From contig CAMLPZ010000025.1 of the NCBI GenBank assembly GCA_946482045.1, positions 1 to 24,463 of the forward strand: a DNA stretch of 24,463 nucleotides, read 5' to 3'. Position 1 is the stretch's first letter. Each line of letters starts with the position of its first letter. The notes below the pieces were generated by a model that searched no databases, was not told the DNA's origin, and worked only from the letters and a program-made list of their open reading frames with translations. This DNA comes from an uncultured Asticcacaulis sp. GTDB lineage: Bacteria; Pseudomonadota; Alphaproteobacteria; Caulobacterales; Caulobacteraceae. Shown here piece after piece: positions 1 through 7,593 of this stretch. The translations under genes were made by a program, and so were the position numbers.

Positions 1-1269
1 AACAAACTGAAATCCATGCTGGGCGGAACCATCGGCAATCTGGTCGAATGGTACGACTGGTACGCCTATGCGGCCTTTGCCCTTTATTTCTCCAAATCCT
101 TCTTCCCCAAGGACGATCCGACGGCGCAACTGCTCAATACCGCCGCCATCTTCGCCATGGGCTTTCTGGTCCGGCCCATCGGCGGCTGGCTTTTGGGCAT
201 GTATGCCGACCGTTATGGCCGCAAGACAGCACTGACCGGCTCGATCCTTTTGATGTGCGCGGGCTCGCTGATCATCGCCGTGACACCGGCCTATGACACG
301 ATCGGCATATTTTCGCCGATCCTGCTTCTGATCGCGCGGCTGCTGCAGGGCCTGAGCGTGGGTGGGGAATACGGCGCCAGCGCGACCTACCTGTCGGAGA
401 TGGCCGGCCACCACAATCGCGGCTTCTGGTCCAGCTTCCAGTATGTGACGCTCATCATGGGCCAACTGATCGCGCTTGGCGTGCTGATCGTCTTGCAAAA
501 GATTCTGCTGACGCCCGAGCAGCTGGAAGACTGGGGCTGGCGCATTCCCTTCGTCATCGGCGCCGGGCTGGCGGTCGTCGCCATGTTCATCCGCACCCAC
601 ATGGAGGAGACCGAGTCCTTTCAGAAGACCGTCAACGCGCAAAAGGGAAGCGTCTGGGCGCTGGTTCGCGACCACCCGTGGCAGTCGCTTCAGGTCGTCG
701 GCCTGACGCTCGGCGGAACGGTTGCGTTTTACACCTATACAACCTACATGCAAAAATTCCTGGTTAATACCGCGGGCTGGACCAAGGAGGCGGCGACCGC
801 CGTATCGGCACTCTGCCTGTTCGTCTACATGTGCCTCCAGCCGCTGTTTGGCGCTCTGTCGGACCGGGTCGGGCGCCGGCCCTTGCTGATCGGTTTCGGC
901 ATATTGGGGACATTGCTGACCGTGCCGCTGATGACCCTTCTGGCGGGTACAAAGGACTTCTGGACGGGCTTTATGCTGATCATGGTCGCCTTGGTCATCG
1001 TCAGCGGTTACACCTCGATCAACGCAGTCGTAAAAGCGGAACTCTTCCCGTCGCACGTCCGGGCCTTGGGTGTAGCACTACCTTATGCCATCGCGGTGTC
1101 CCTGTTCGGCGGATCGGCCGAATATGTCGCGCTTGGCCTGAAGGCACAGGGCGTGGAGACCGCCTTCTACTGGTACGTGACGGCCTGCATCTTCGTCTCG
1201 CTGCTGGTGTATATTTTTACCGCCGACACTAAGGTTACTTCAGCGTTTCGCGCGGAAGGCGAGCAGTAA
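1..1269 (+). CDS. kgtP: MFS metabolite:H+ symporter, KgtP-like (5' partial)
   Basis: Probable inner-membrane proton symporter of the metabolite:H+ symporter branch of the MFS; closest remembered relative is the alpha-ketoglutarate permease KgtP. Visible signatures: NLVEWYDWY at the first membrane helix, the MFS loop motif DRYGRK between helices 2 and 3, GLSVGGEYGASATYLSE in helix 4 and its loop, SDRVGRR between helices 8 and 9, and KAELFPSHVRALGV near helix 11. Hydrophobic segments fit twelve helices. The frame is open to the left edge, and the first internal ATG (position 16) aligns inside the N-terminal region of KgtP, so I infer that about 15-20 codons including the true start lie outside the window. 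The substrate (2-oxoglutarate or another dicarboxylate) is inferred from family resemblance only. Confidence 0.85.
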   Translation, partial: NKLKSMLGGTIGNLVEWYDWYAYAAFALYFSKSFFPKDDPTAQLLNTAAIFAMGFLVRPIGGWLLGMYADRYGRKTALTGSILLMCAGSLIIAVTPAYDTIGIFSPILLLIARLLQGLSVGGEYGASATYLSEMAGHHNRGFWSSFQYVTLIMGQLIALGVLIVLQKILLTPEQLEDWGWRIPFVIGAGLAVVAMFIRTHMEETESFQKTVNAQKGSVWALVRDHPWQSLQVVGLTLGGTVAFYTYTTYMQKFLVNTAGWTKEAATAVSALCLFVYMCLQPLFGALSDRVGRRPLLIGFGILGTLLTVPLMTLLAGTKDFWTGFMLIMVALVIVSGYTSINAVVKAELFPSHVRALGVALPYAIAVSLFGGSAEYVALGLKAQGVETAFYWYVTACIFVSLLVYIFTADTKVTSAFRAEGEQ

Positions 1270-1348
1270 GCTTACCCTGCGATTTACCGACACGCCCGCA
1301 TCGCCTTTTTACAGCCCCTCCTTTAGTCATACCGCACCGCAGCAAAAC

Positions 1349-1354
1349 AGGAGG
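1349..1354 (+). promoter_or_regulatory. Shine-Dalgarno AGGAGG fixing the start of the 87-aa gene
   Basis: A perfect AGGAGG ends five bases before the ATG at 1360. A GTG at 1354 in the same frame overlaps this motif and so cannot be served by it; the ATG is therefore preferred. Confidence 0.75.
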
Positions 1355-1359
1355 TGTAT

Positions 1360-1623
1360 ATGCTGGATCAGACCATCGATCTCGTTTTTAGGCGTCTCCA
1401 CCTGAGGCTGACCGACCCCGAGATCGCCTGCGAGGCCGTCAAGCAACTGGTGCGTACCCACTTCGCCCCCAGGCCTTCTGACGTTGAAATGTTTGAACGC
1501 TTTGCCGACACGCTTTTCCGCCGTCATAACGGTCACAATACGATATTGATCGCCAACGAATTGAAGGGCCGCATTCAACGGATGCATATCGAAAACGACG
1601 CAGTCGAATGGCTTAACGCCTGA
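1360..1623 (+). CDS. Small conserved-looking hypothetical protein, 87 aa
   Basis: I do not recognise a family. The protein is soluble, rich in charged residues and His/Arg (for example FRRHNGHN), has no signal peptide or membrane segment, and looks mostly helical. It is supported as a real gene by its perfect Shine-Dalgarno at the right distance and by codon use like its neighbours. It lies about 90 bp downstream of the permease gene on the same strand and faces the VOC gene convergently with only three bases between the stop codons. Function unknown. Confidence 0.6.
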   Translation: MLDQTIDLVFRRLHLRLTDPEIACEAVKQLVRTHFAPRPSDVEMFERFADTLFRRHNGHNTILIANELKGRIQRMHIENDAVEWLNA

Positions 1624-1626
1624 TGT

Positions 1627-2028
1627 TTAAACCGATTCGCGGAAATTCAGTTCAAGCAGGACATTGTTCGGATCGGTTACGAATATCTGGCGCAGGCCGA
1701 TCGACGGGATATCTGCGCGCTCAAATGCAAGGCCACGCGCTTTCAGGCGATCAATCATCTCATCGAAGCCGTCGCATTCAAAGGCGACGTGATGGATGGC
1801 GCCCGTCGGCGCACCCGGCTGAACGTCGCGCGGCACCGTATTGTCGCTGCCGAACAGGTTGAGGTGAATGACCGCCATGTCCCGGCTATCATAGAGCCAC
1901 TGCCGCAGTGCGGGATCGCGCTGCGGCGCCACGCGCGCCTCAAGCCCTAAAAGATCGTTGTAAAAAGCAACCGTTCCAGCCATGTCACGGGTCTGGATGT
2001 TCACGTGGTTGAGGTTCTTGACGATCAT
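1627..2028 (-). CDS. VOC-family (glyoxalase/dioxygenase-like) protein
   Basis: A 133-aa vicinal-oxygen-chelate fold protein: one polypeptide with two beta-alpha-beta-beta-beta modules. Candidate metal ligands sit where the fold expects them: His8 in LNHVNIQT, His55 in VIHLNLF, His79/80 in IHHVAFE and Glu126 in LLELNF. DPNNVLLE is the usual second-module ending. The family covers glyoxalase I, ring-cleavage dioxygenases and fosfomycin/bleomycin resistance proteins; nothing visible chooses among them. Its ATG shares one base with the brnA stop codon (TGATG arrangement), so it is probably translated from the brnT-brnA message by coupling. It may be passenger cargo of that operon or an unrelated gene captured behind it. 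Confidence 0.82.
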   Translation of the reverse strand: MIVKNLNHVNIQTRDMAGTVAFYNDLLGLEARVAPQRDPALRQWLYDSRDMAVIHLNLFGSDNTVPRDVQPGAPTGAIHHVAFECDGFDEMIDRLKARGLAFERADIPSIGLRQIFVTDPNNVLLELNFRESV

Positions 2029-2357
2029 CAGGCAGGCTTTTTCAAAGAGGCTAACATTTCACGGCGCAAAATGGCATTTATGCGGGACTGATAGCCTTTG
2101 CCTTGCGACTTGAGCCAGGCGACCACATCGGCATCGAGTCGAGTCGTCAGTTGCTGTTTCACAGGGCGGTAGAGGCCTCCGCGAATCTTTACCGCTGCCT
2201 CGAACTGCGGGTCGGTCATTTCCGGAATATCGCTGAAGTCAATCTCGCTGTCCGGACGCTTGGCCAGAGCCGCCAGTTCCGCCTTTTGTGTCTCCGTCAG
2301 CGGTGGCAGATTGTTCAGGTCCACTGCCTGACGAACCCTATTCGTCTTGGCGTTCAT
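2028..2357 (-). CDS. brnA: BrnA family antitoxin
   Basis: Antitoxin of the BrnT/BrnA type II system: it binds and neutralises the BrnT ribonuclease toxin and, in the characterised Brucella pair, represses the operon. The 109-aa protein has the family layout: an N-terminal toxin-binding region with IDFSDIPEMTDPQFEAA (about residues 39-55) and a C-terminal ribbon-helix-helix DNA-binding part with KQQLTTRLDADVVAWLKSQG and GYQSRINAILRREM (about residues 67-100). Its start overlaps the 3' end of brnT by 20 bp and its stop overlaps the VOC start by one base, giving a tight three-gene operon. Confidence 0.9.
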   Translation of the reverse strand: MNAKTNRVRQAVDLNNLPPLTETQKAELAALAKRPDSEIDFSDIPEMTDPQFEAAVKIRGGLYRPVKQQLTTRLDADVVAWLKSQGKGYQSRINAILRREMLASLKKPA

Positions 2358-2643
2358 AACGTTGCCTTTCTGCTCGCGTTACATTTCGCGCGGAAATGAT
2401 GCGTATAACCTCGACCTCCTCGCCGAATTCATCCTCTTCCCAAAGGGTATGCGCAACCAAAAGCAATAGTGATCCATTAACTCTTCCGATGGTTTGCCAG
2501 CGCATCTCACCGCCTTCAATGCGATCCTGAACCATCAGGGCATTCGGATCGGCAAAGACGCGCTGCGCCATCTCGAAGCTAACGCCGTGCTTACTGAGAT
2601 TGATCTCAGCCTTGAGCGCATCCCATTCGAAATAGGTTTTCAT
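2338..2643 (-). CDS. brnT: BrnT family ribonuclease toxin
   Basis: Toxin of the BrnTA type II module, a small RelE-fold ribonuclease that inhibits translation when freed from BrnA. Family hallmarks are present: FEWDALKAEINLSKHGVSFEMA at the N terminus, VFADPNALMVQDR, a central IGRVNGSLLLLVAHT strand pair, and the C-terminal VIRIISARNVTRAERQRYE, which carries the conserved basic residues and RxxYE end. Length (101 aa) is normal and the frame is intact, so the toxin is probably functional. It precedes brnA, the usual order, and begins 31 bp after the polA stop. No clear Shine-Dalgarno is visible; a palindrome occupies that position. Confidence 0.9.
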   Translation of the reverse strand: MKTYFEWDALKAEINLSKHGVSFEMAQRVFADPNALMVQDRIEGGEMRWQTIGRVNGSLLLLVAHTLWEEDEFGEEVEVIRIISARNVTRAERQRYERQDE

Positions 2644-2645
2644 AA

Positions 2646-2669
2646 TGTAACTACAAATTTGTAATTACA
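2646..2669. promoter_or_regulatory. 24-bp palindrome, probable BrnA operator
   Basis: A near-perfect inverted repeat, TGTAACTACAAA followed by TTTGTAATTACA, matching its own reverse complement at 22 of 24 positions and centred on AAATTT. It lies immediately upstream of the brnT ATG, in the polA-brnT gap. Ribbon-helix-helix antitoxins of this family autorepress their operon from such sites, so I infer an autoregulatory operator overlapping the promoter or translation start. Confidence 0.6.
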
Positions 2670-2674
2670 CAAGA

Positions 2675-5518
2675 TCAGTGCGCCTCGTCCCAGTTCAGTG
2701 CAGCATTAGCCTCGACGACCAGCGGAACGCTGAAATCGACGGCCGGGATGGCAGCCTGCGACATCACGTCCTTGATCAGCGGCATAACCGCTTCCACCTC
2801 GGCGTCAGGCGCTTCGAAGATCAGTTCGTCGTGGACCTGCAGCAGCATCTTCGTGGTGAAACCCGCGTTTGTCAGGGCGTCCGGCATACGCATCATGGCG
2901 CGGCGGATAATGTCGGCGGCCGTACCCTGGATCGGCGCATTGATCGCGGCGCGTTCGGCAAATGAGCGCAGCGCGCCCTTGCCGTTGATTTCCGGAATGT
3001 GGATCTTGCGGCCAAACAGGGTCATGACGAAGCCATTGGCGCGGACATAGTCGCGGGCGCCGTCCATATAGGCTTTGATGCCCGGGAAACGGTCAAAATA
3101 GGTTTCGATATAACGCCCCGCCTCGCCGCGTTCGATGCCAAGCTGGTTCGACAGGCCAAAGGCGGAGATGCCGTAGATGATGCCGAAATTGATCGCCTTG
3201 GCGCGCCGGCGTATTTCCGAGGTCATTTCCGCCATAGGCACATTGAACATTTCCGACGCCGTCATGGCGTGGATGTCGTCGCCGCGCGTAAAGGCCTCCT
3301 TCAACTGCGGGATATCGCCGATGTGCGCCAGGATGCGCAGCTCGATCTGCGAATAGTCGGCGCTGATCAGCTTGTGGCCCGGCTTGGCCACGAAAGCCGC
3401 GCGGATCTTGCGGCCTTCCGAGGTGCGGATCGGGATGTTCTGCAGGTTCGGTTCGTTGGACGACAGGCGCCCGGTCGGCGTCGCCGCCAGGTGGAAGCTG
3501 GTGTGGATGCGGCGCGTTTCCGGATCGGCATATTCGACCAGGTTATCAGTATAGGTCCCCTTCAGCTTCGACATCTGGCGATAGTCGAGGACCAGCTTGG
3601 CTAAAGGCACGTCCTGTTCGGCCAGGTCCTCCAGCACCTTGACGTCGGTCGCCCATTGGCCCGACGCCGTCTTCTTGCCGCCCGGCAGCTTCATCTCGTC
3701 GAAGAATATCTGGCCCAGTTGCTGCGGGCTGCCGATGTTGAACGGCCGGCCGAGCAGGGCATGCGCCTCCTGCTCGATGGCGTTCATGCGCGTACCGAAA
3801 TCCTGGCTGAGGCTGCGCAGGATATCCGGATCGATGCGGATGCCGTTGAGCTCCATCTCCGACAGAACGGCCGGCATATTGCGCTCCAGCGTCTCATAGA
3901 CCGTCGTCATGCGTTCGCGTTGCAGGCGCGGCTTGAGCAGGTTCCACAGGCGCAACGTCACATCGGCGTCTTCGGCGGCGTAACGCGTCGCCTCCTTCAA
4001 ATCGACGTGCTTGAAGCTCTTGGCCTTCTTGCCGGAGCCGGCGACGTCCTTGAAAGCGATCGGCTTGTGGCCCAGGTGCATTTCCGACAGCTCGTCCATG
4101 CCGTGGCCATGCAGGCCGCCTTCCAGCACATAAGACAGCAGCATGGTGTCGTCGATCGGCGCCACATCGATGCCGTAACGATGCAGGACGCTGAGGTCGT
4201 ACTTGATGTTCTGGCCGACCTTGAGGATGTTGCGGTCTTCCAGCAGCGGCTTGAGCACGCGCAGGGCGTCATCGAGCGGAATCTGCTTCAACTCATCGCC
4301 GAAATCGAGCCCTTCGGGCGCGTGGCCAAGCGGAATGTAGCAGGCGCAATTCGGGGCCGTCGACAGCGACACGCCGACCAGTTTTGCGTGTGAAGCCGAC
4401 AGGTCGTCGGTTTCGGTATCGACGGCGACGATTTGCGCCTGCACGGCGCGCGCCACCCAGATTTCCAGCGCCTCGATCGTCTGAACGCATTCATAGGCGT
4501 CGAGATCGAAGGGCTGCCTGGCCGCTTCTTCCGCCGTGTGCTTGACGCCATAGAGCGGACGCAGGATCGGCGCGGTCGGGATCTGGGCGATAGCGGTTGA
4601 GGTTTCCAGCGCGCTCAGGGTGCCGCCGACGCGCTTGGCCAGGCTGGCGAACTCCATGACGGTCAGGAAGGCCGCCAGCACATCGGGTTCCGGCTGCTTT
4701 AGGATAAAATCGTCCAGGTCGTGCGGATCGGGCGTGTCGCAGCGCAGGCGCACCAGTTCGCGCGACATCAGGATCTGGTCCTTGAAGTCGATCAGGGTCT
4801 GGCGGCGCTTCTCCTGCTTGATCTCGTGGGCGCGCTCCAGCAGCGTGTCGAGATTGCCGTATTCGATCAGCAACTGCGCCGCCGTCTTGACGCCAATCCC
4901 CGGCGCTCCCGGCACATTGTCGACTGAGTCGCCGATCAGGGCCTGGGCATCGACAACCAGCTCCGGCGGTACACCGAACTTTTCGATGACCTTCTCGCGA
5001 TCGACCGGCGTGCCTTTAACGGGGTCAAGCATCTGGACGTCGTCATTGACCAGTTGCATCAGGTCCTTGTCCGACGAGACGATAGTGACCTTGAAGCCTT
5101 GCGCCTTGCCGAGATGCGCATAGGTACAGATCAGGTCATCGGCTTCGAAGCCTTCCAATTCGATCGCCGGCAGGCCAAAGGCACGCGTCGCTTCGCGGAT
5201 CAGCGGAAACTGAGGAATCAGGTCTTCGGGCGGGGGCGGACGGTGCGCCTTATAGCCGTCGTAGAGTTCGTTACGGAAAGTCTTGGGACCCGCGTCGAAG
5301 ATCACCGCCAGGTGCGATGGGGCGTCATCGCCGCGGTTCTCCTTGATCAGCTTATACAGCATGTTGCAAAAGCCGGAGATGGCGCCAACGGGAAGCCCGT
5401 CCGACTTACGCGTCAGAGGCGGCAGGCCATGATAGGCGCGGAAGATATAGCCCGATCCGTCGATAAGAACGAGGCGCTTTTGTTTGCCATCGGTGGGAGC
5501 TGTCGAGGTGTCGGGCAT
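2675..5518 (-). CDS. polA: DNA polymerase I
   Basis: Gap filling and Okazaki-fragment processing in replication, and excision repair. At 947 aa it is a full three-domain enzyme. The N-terminal 5'-nuclease (about 1-290) has LVLIDGSGYIFRAYHGLPP and the GDSVDNVPGAPGIGVKTA helix-hairpin-helix region. The 3'-5' proofreading domain keeps its DxE carboxylates (Asp367, Glu369 in VDTETDD). The polymerase domain shows motif A DYSQIELRIL (Asp721), the O-helix RRAKAINFGIIYG (Lys774, Tyr782) and motif C QVHDELIFE (Asp897). Tyr at the O-helix position matches the E. coli enzyme and is the residue linked to dideoxynucleotide acceptance. No strong Shine-Dalgarno precedes the ATG. Downstream the same strand runs into brnTA with no obvious terminator. 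Confidence 0.97.
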   Translation of the reverse strand: MPDTSTAPTDGKQKRLVLIDGSGYIFRAYHGLPPLTRKSDGLPVGAISGFCNMLYKLIKENRGDDAPSHLAVIFDAGPKTFRNELYDGYKAHRPPPPEDLIPQFPLIREATRAFGLPAIELEGFEADDLICTYAHLGKAQGFKVTIVSSDKDLMQLVNDDVQMLDPVKGTPVDREKVIEKFGVPPELVVDAQALIGDSVDNVPGAPGIGVKTAAQLLIEYGNLDTLLERAHEIKQEKRRQTLIDFKDQILMSRELVRLRCDTPDPHDLDDFILKQPEPDVLAAFLTVMEFASLAKRVGGTLSALETSTAIAQIPTAPILRPLYGVKHTAEEAARQPFDLDAYECVQTIEALEIWVARAVQAQIVAVDTETDDLSASHAKLVGVSLSTAPNCACYIPLGHAPEGLDFGDELKQIPLDDALRVLKPLLEDRNILKVGQNIKYDLSVLHRYGIDVAPIDDTMLLSYVLEGGLHGHGMDELSEMHLGHKPIAFKDVAGSGKKAKSFKHVDLKEATRYAAEDADVTLRLWNLLKPRLQRERMTTVYETLERNMPAVLSEMELNGIRIDPDILRSLSQDFGTRMNAIEQEAHALLGRPFNIGSPQQLGQIFFDEMKLPGGKKTASGQWATDVKVLEDLAEQDVPLAKLVLDYRQMSKLKGTYTDNLVEYADPETRRIHTSFHLAATPTGRLSSNEPNLQNIPIRTSEGRKIRAAFVAKPGHKLISADYSQIELRILAHIGDIPQLKEAFTRGDDIHAMTASEMFNVPMAEMTSEIRRRAKAINFGIIYGISAFGLSNQLGIERGEAGRYIETYFDRFPGIKAYMDGARDYVRANGFVMTLFGRKIHIPEINGKGALRSFAERAAINAPIQGTAADIIRRAMMRMPDALTNAGFTTKMLLQVHDELIFEAPDAEVEAVMPLIKDVMSQAAIPAVDFSVPLVVEANAALNWDEAH

Positions 5519-5824
5519 GTCAGGAATCGTGTGCTTCTCAAAGGAACGGCTTTTTACATAGAGCCATATCTCCTTGAGCGCCAGAACCTGTCACGAGCCG
5601 GGACTGAAATAGCCAGACCTGAAAACAGGAAGACCAGGACAAGGTTGCGATTTCAGCATCTAAGCCCTTGAGAGCCGTAATACCTACGCAGCCTTTCCTG
5701 GCCTCTTCAGTCCTATCGGGTGTCCCAAGGGGTCTTCGATAGTTATAACAGCATAGCGCAATGCCGATAAGGATTCAGCATGCATGGCCCCGCTGTCGAT
5801 AAAGTCCGTATAAGGAAGAATAGT
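5519..5824. other. Intergenic region upstream of polA, no gene seen
   Basis: 306 bp between the DUF2794 stop and the polA start, both on the minus strand. It must hold the polA promoter, but I see no convincing element, no U-run terminator and no tRNA. A nine-codon minus-strand ORF at 5567-5538 follows AAGGAG with only two bases of spacing and is not counted as a gene. Confidence 0.5.
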
Positions 5825-6184
5825 TTACACGATGTCGAACTTGGTCTTATCAAGCACCGTCAACACCGGCGCCAGTTCGCGGCCGCGTTTCAGCACCATG
5901 CCCGACTGATTGTAGACAGCAAAGGCGCCCTGTTTGCGCGCTAGGGCCGGGCGCTTTTCGATACGATAGAGCGGCGCTTCGGAAGTTCGGCGGAAAATGC
6001 TGAAAGCCACCGCCTCATTGCCGCTGTCTATGGAATAGTCGCGCCAGTCACCGGAAGCGACTTTTCGTCCATATAATCTAAGGATCAGTTCCAGTTCCTT
6101 GCGCTCAAAAAAGACCGGCCCCTTGACCGGCTGCGAATTCTGGTATGCGCCACTGAAATCCTGAACGCTCATAGAGTTGGGCAT
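5825..6184 (-). CDS. DUF2794 family protein
   Basis: A small soluble protein of a family that, as far as I recall, is confined to Alphaproteobacteria and has no assigned function. The family core is evident: ERKELELILRLYGRKVASGDWRDYSID, then AVAFSIFRRTSEAPLYRIEKRP, and the ending GMVLKRGRELAPVLTVLD. I chose the ATG at 6184 (119 aa); a TTG two codons upstream and another ATG at 6172 are possible, and no good Shine-Dalgarno decides among them. It lies upstream of polA on the same strand, but 306 bp apart, so co-transcription is uncertain. Confidence 0.85.
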   Translation of the reverse strand: MPNSMSVQDFSGAYQNSQPVKGPVFFERKELELILRLYGRKVASGDWRDYSIDSGNEAVAFSIFRRTSEAPLYRIEKRPALARKQGAFAVYNQSGMVLKRGRELAPVLTVLDKTKFDIV

Positions 6185-6351
6185 CCCCAATCAAACATGG
6201 AACTGATGCGAATTAGGCCTCAATTACCACCATCGCGCAAGTCACTTTCCTTTATGAATATGAACAGTGCCTTTATCGGACAGTTATGAAAGCACCGCAA
6301 TATGACCTTATTTCCGCCCTTTCGCCGCCGTTTCGCACCGCCATTATCCTA

Positions 6352-6496
6352 GGTGTCGGCCAAGGCGCTCTGCTTGGTTCCTCCCCTGAACAGCCCCCCC
6401 AGCCCCCGGGGATCAGGTAAGGTGTTTTGGCCGGCGATGTTTCCTCCCTATTATTTACCCTGACCGCCCTTGTGTTTTCACAAGGGCTTCTTTTTT
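6352..6496 (+). ncRNA. Candidate structured small RNA with C-rich loop
   Basis: A plus-strand transcript is suggested because an intrinsic terminator at 6467-6496 has no plus-strand gene before it for several kilobases. Upstream of the terminator, 6354-6369 pairs with 6421-6436 in a 16-bp helix (several G-U pairs). Inside it, CCTGA 6385-6389 pairs with TCAGG 6413-6417 around a C-rich loop closed by GGGG 6408-6411. The asymmetric loop exposes GGTTCCTCC, and a second TCCTCCC lies 3' of the helix at about 6441-6447. Exposed CCUCC motifs that pair with Shine-Dalgarno sequences are typical of alphaproteobacterial regulatory sRNAs. I could not match it to 6S, SRP, tmRNA or RNase P RNA. The 5' end is unknown and may be upstream of 6352. 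Confidence 0.45.
6467..6496 (+). terminator. Intrinsic terminator of the plus-strand RNA candidate
   Basis: GCCCTTGTG, loop TTTT, CACAAGGGC (9-bp stem), followed on the plus strand by TTCTTTTTT. The T-run is only on the plus-strand side, so it terminates rightward transcription and not the GST gene that ends at 6500. Confidence 0.75.
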
Positions 6497-6499
6497 GAG

Positions 6500-7144
6500 T
6501 CAGGCGCTCGCGGCCCAAAGCCCCACGGGAGAGCGGCGCATCGGCACGAAATAGGACAGGGCTTCGACGCGCGCGATCCAGGCATTGACGTGGCTGTACG
6601 CCGACAGATCGATGCCGCCTTCGGGCGCGTGGGCGATGTAGGTATAGCAGGCGAAGTCGGCGATGGTCTCAGAGGCGCCCACCAGCCAGTCCTGATCGGC
6701 CAGGTGTGAGTCCATGACTTTCAGCAGGTCGTGCGCGAGGGTCTGGGCGATCGTGATGTCGCCCGGCGCCTTGAAGACATTCATACGGCGCGCCGTCGCC
6801 GCGCCATAGTTGATGGGCCCGGCGGCCTTGCCCAGCCAAGCGGTGATCTGTGCGGCCGCGGCCGGATCGCGTGGCAGGAAGAGGCCTTCGTCGTCGTATT
6901 TCAGGCAGAGATAGACCAGGATGGCACCGGAATCCCAGATGACTGTGCCGTCGTCGTCGATGACCGGCACCTGGCCAAAGGGATTGAGGGTCAAGAATTC
7001 GCTAGTCTTTTGCGCCTTGTTGGCCAGATCGACATCGATCCGTTCAAACGGCAGGTCGAGCGCACGCAGCAGCAGTTCGACGCGGTGGGCATGGCCCGAC
7101 ACCGGGAAGCTGTAGAAGACGATCGGCATTTCAGGTCTGGTCAT
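6500..7144 (-). CDS. Glutathione S-transferase family protein
   Basis: Cytosolic GST-fold enzyme, 214 aa, expected to conjugate glutathione to electrophiles or act in a related glutathione reaction. The N-terminal thioredoxin-like domain (about 1-80) shows FYSFPVSGHAHRVELLLRALDLPFE, the cis-proline LNPFGQVPVIDDD and the glutathione gamma-glutamyl site DSGAILVYL. The C-terminal helical domain has ETIADFACYTYIAHAP, the N-capping box region. The ATG at 7144 was chosen because the domain begins right after it; the frame is open further upstream, but that extension reads through the repeat element at 7173-7264. The substrate is unknown. Confidence 0.88.
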   Translation of the reverse strand: MTRPEMPIVFYSFPVSGHAHRVELLLRALDLPFERIDVDLANKAQKTSEFLTLNPFGQVPVIDDDGTVIWDSGAILVYLCLKYDDEGLFLPRDPAAAAQITAWLGKAAGPINYGAATARRMNVFKAPGDITIAQTLAHDLLKVMDSHLADQDWLVGASETIADFACYTYIAHAPEGGIDLSAYSHVNAWIARVEALSYFVPMRRSPVGLWAASA

Positions 7145-7172
7145 GAGGGCTTCCCCAATAATCGAAATGTCA

Positions 7173-7264
7173 TAAAGTAAGAAACCCCACCACCGCATCT
7201 CACTCGCCATCTGACGATGGCTCACTCGTGCGGTCCCCCTCCCCGGCAAGCCAGGGAGGTATAG
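7173..7264 (+). repeat. Half copy of the CCCCACCACC palindromic element
   Basis: Begins TAAAGTAAG-AAACCCCACCACC, then a variable segment with GCCATC/GATGGC and CGCA/TGCG pairing, then CGGTCCCCCTCCCC, a short GGCAAGCC hairpin and AGGGAGGTATAG. This matches the left half of the element at 23548-23717 almost base for base in the constant parts, but the mirror half is absent. It sits between the small membrane protein gene and the GST start. Confidence 0.8.
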
Positions 7265-7267
7265 GGG

Positions 7268-7534
7268 TCAACGCGTCAGAAACAGGAAGGTACGCACGCC
7301 GGCATCGACAAGGACAAACAGGCCCGGCCCGAGCAGAGCCATGCTTATATAACGCCATGCCGTGCCTTTGCGCACCAGATACGCCCCGCAGCCTATCGCG
7401 ATGATCGCCGCGATAGTGGCAGCATAGGACAGGGTGCGGTTCGCCGACAGGTCTGCGCCAGTGGCGAGATTACACACCACGGCGAAGAAGGTGGCGACAC
7501 CGCCGGCAATGGCTACGATCTGCGGACGTGTCAT
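7268..7534 (-). CDS. Small integral membrane protein, unknown
   Basis: 88 aa with three predicted membrane helices: about 5-25 (IVAIAGGVATFFAVVCNLA), 36-54 (LSYAATIAAIIAIGCGAYL) and 64-84 (ISMALLGPGLFVLVDAGV). No family is recognised. GGAG five bases before the ATG supports the start. It lies downstream of acnA on the same strand but is separated from it by a strong terminator, so it probably has its own promoter. Its stop is four bases from a palindromic repeat. Confidence 0.6.
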   Translation of the reverse strand: MTRPQIVAIAGGVATFFAVVCNLATGADLSANRTLSYAATIAAIIAIGCGAYLVRKGTAWRYISMALLGPGLFVLVDAGVRTFLFLTR

Positions 7535-7555
7535 CTTGGCTCCATGTATCGGGGT

Positions 7556-7588
7556 GCAGGGGCCAAAGAAGCTTCTTGGGACCCCTGC
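7556..7588. repeat. Inverted repeat in the leader of the small membrane protein gene
   Basis: GCAGGGG 7556-7562 pairs with CCCCTGC 7582-7588, with CCAA/TTGG pairing inside around AGAAGCTTC. There is no T-run on either side, so it is not a clear terminator. Confidence 0.5.
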
Positions 7589-7593
7589 GACTT

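Noticed and set aside
5538..5567. Nine-codon leader ORF upstream of polA (minus strand)
   Set aside because: AAGGAG is only two bases from its ATG, and there is no attenuator-like structure or reason for a leader peptide on polA.
6352..6436. Assignment of the structured RNA as 6S or SRP RNA
   Set aside because: The enclosed length is too short for 6S, and the SRP core motif (GGTCAGG...GGAAGCAGCC) is not present on either strand.
6273..6518. 81-aa minus-strand ORF between the GST and DUF2794 genes
   Set aside because: It overlaps the GST stop and runs through the structured RNA and its terminator hairpin; no ribosome binding site or family features.
7145..7249. N-terminal extension of the GST frame to a start at 7249
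   Set aside because: The extra residues are encoded by a palindromic repeat and the GST domain starts directly after the ATG at 7144.
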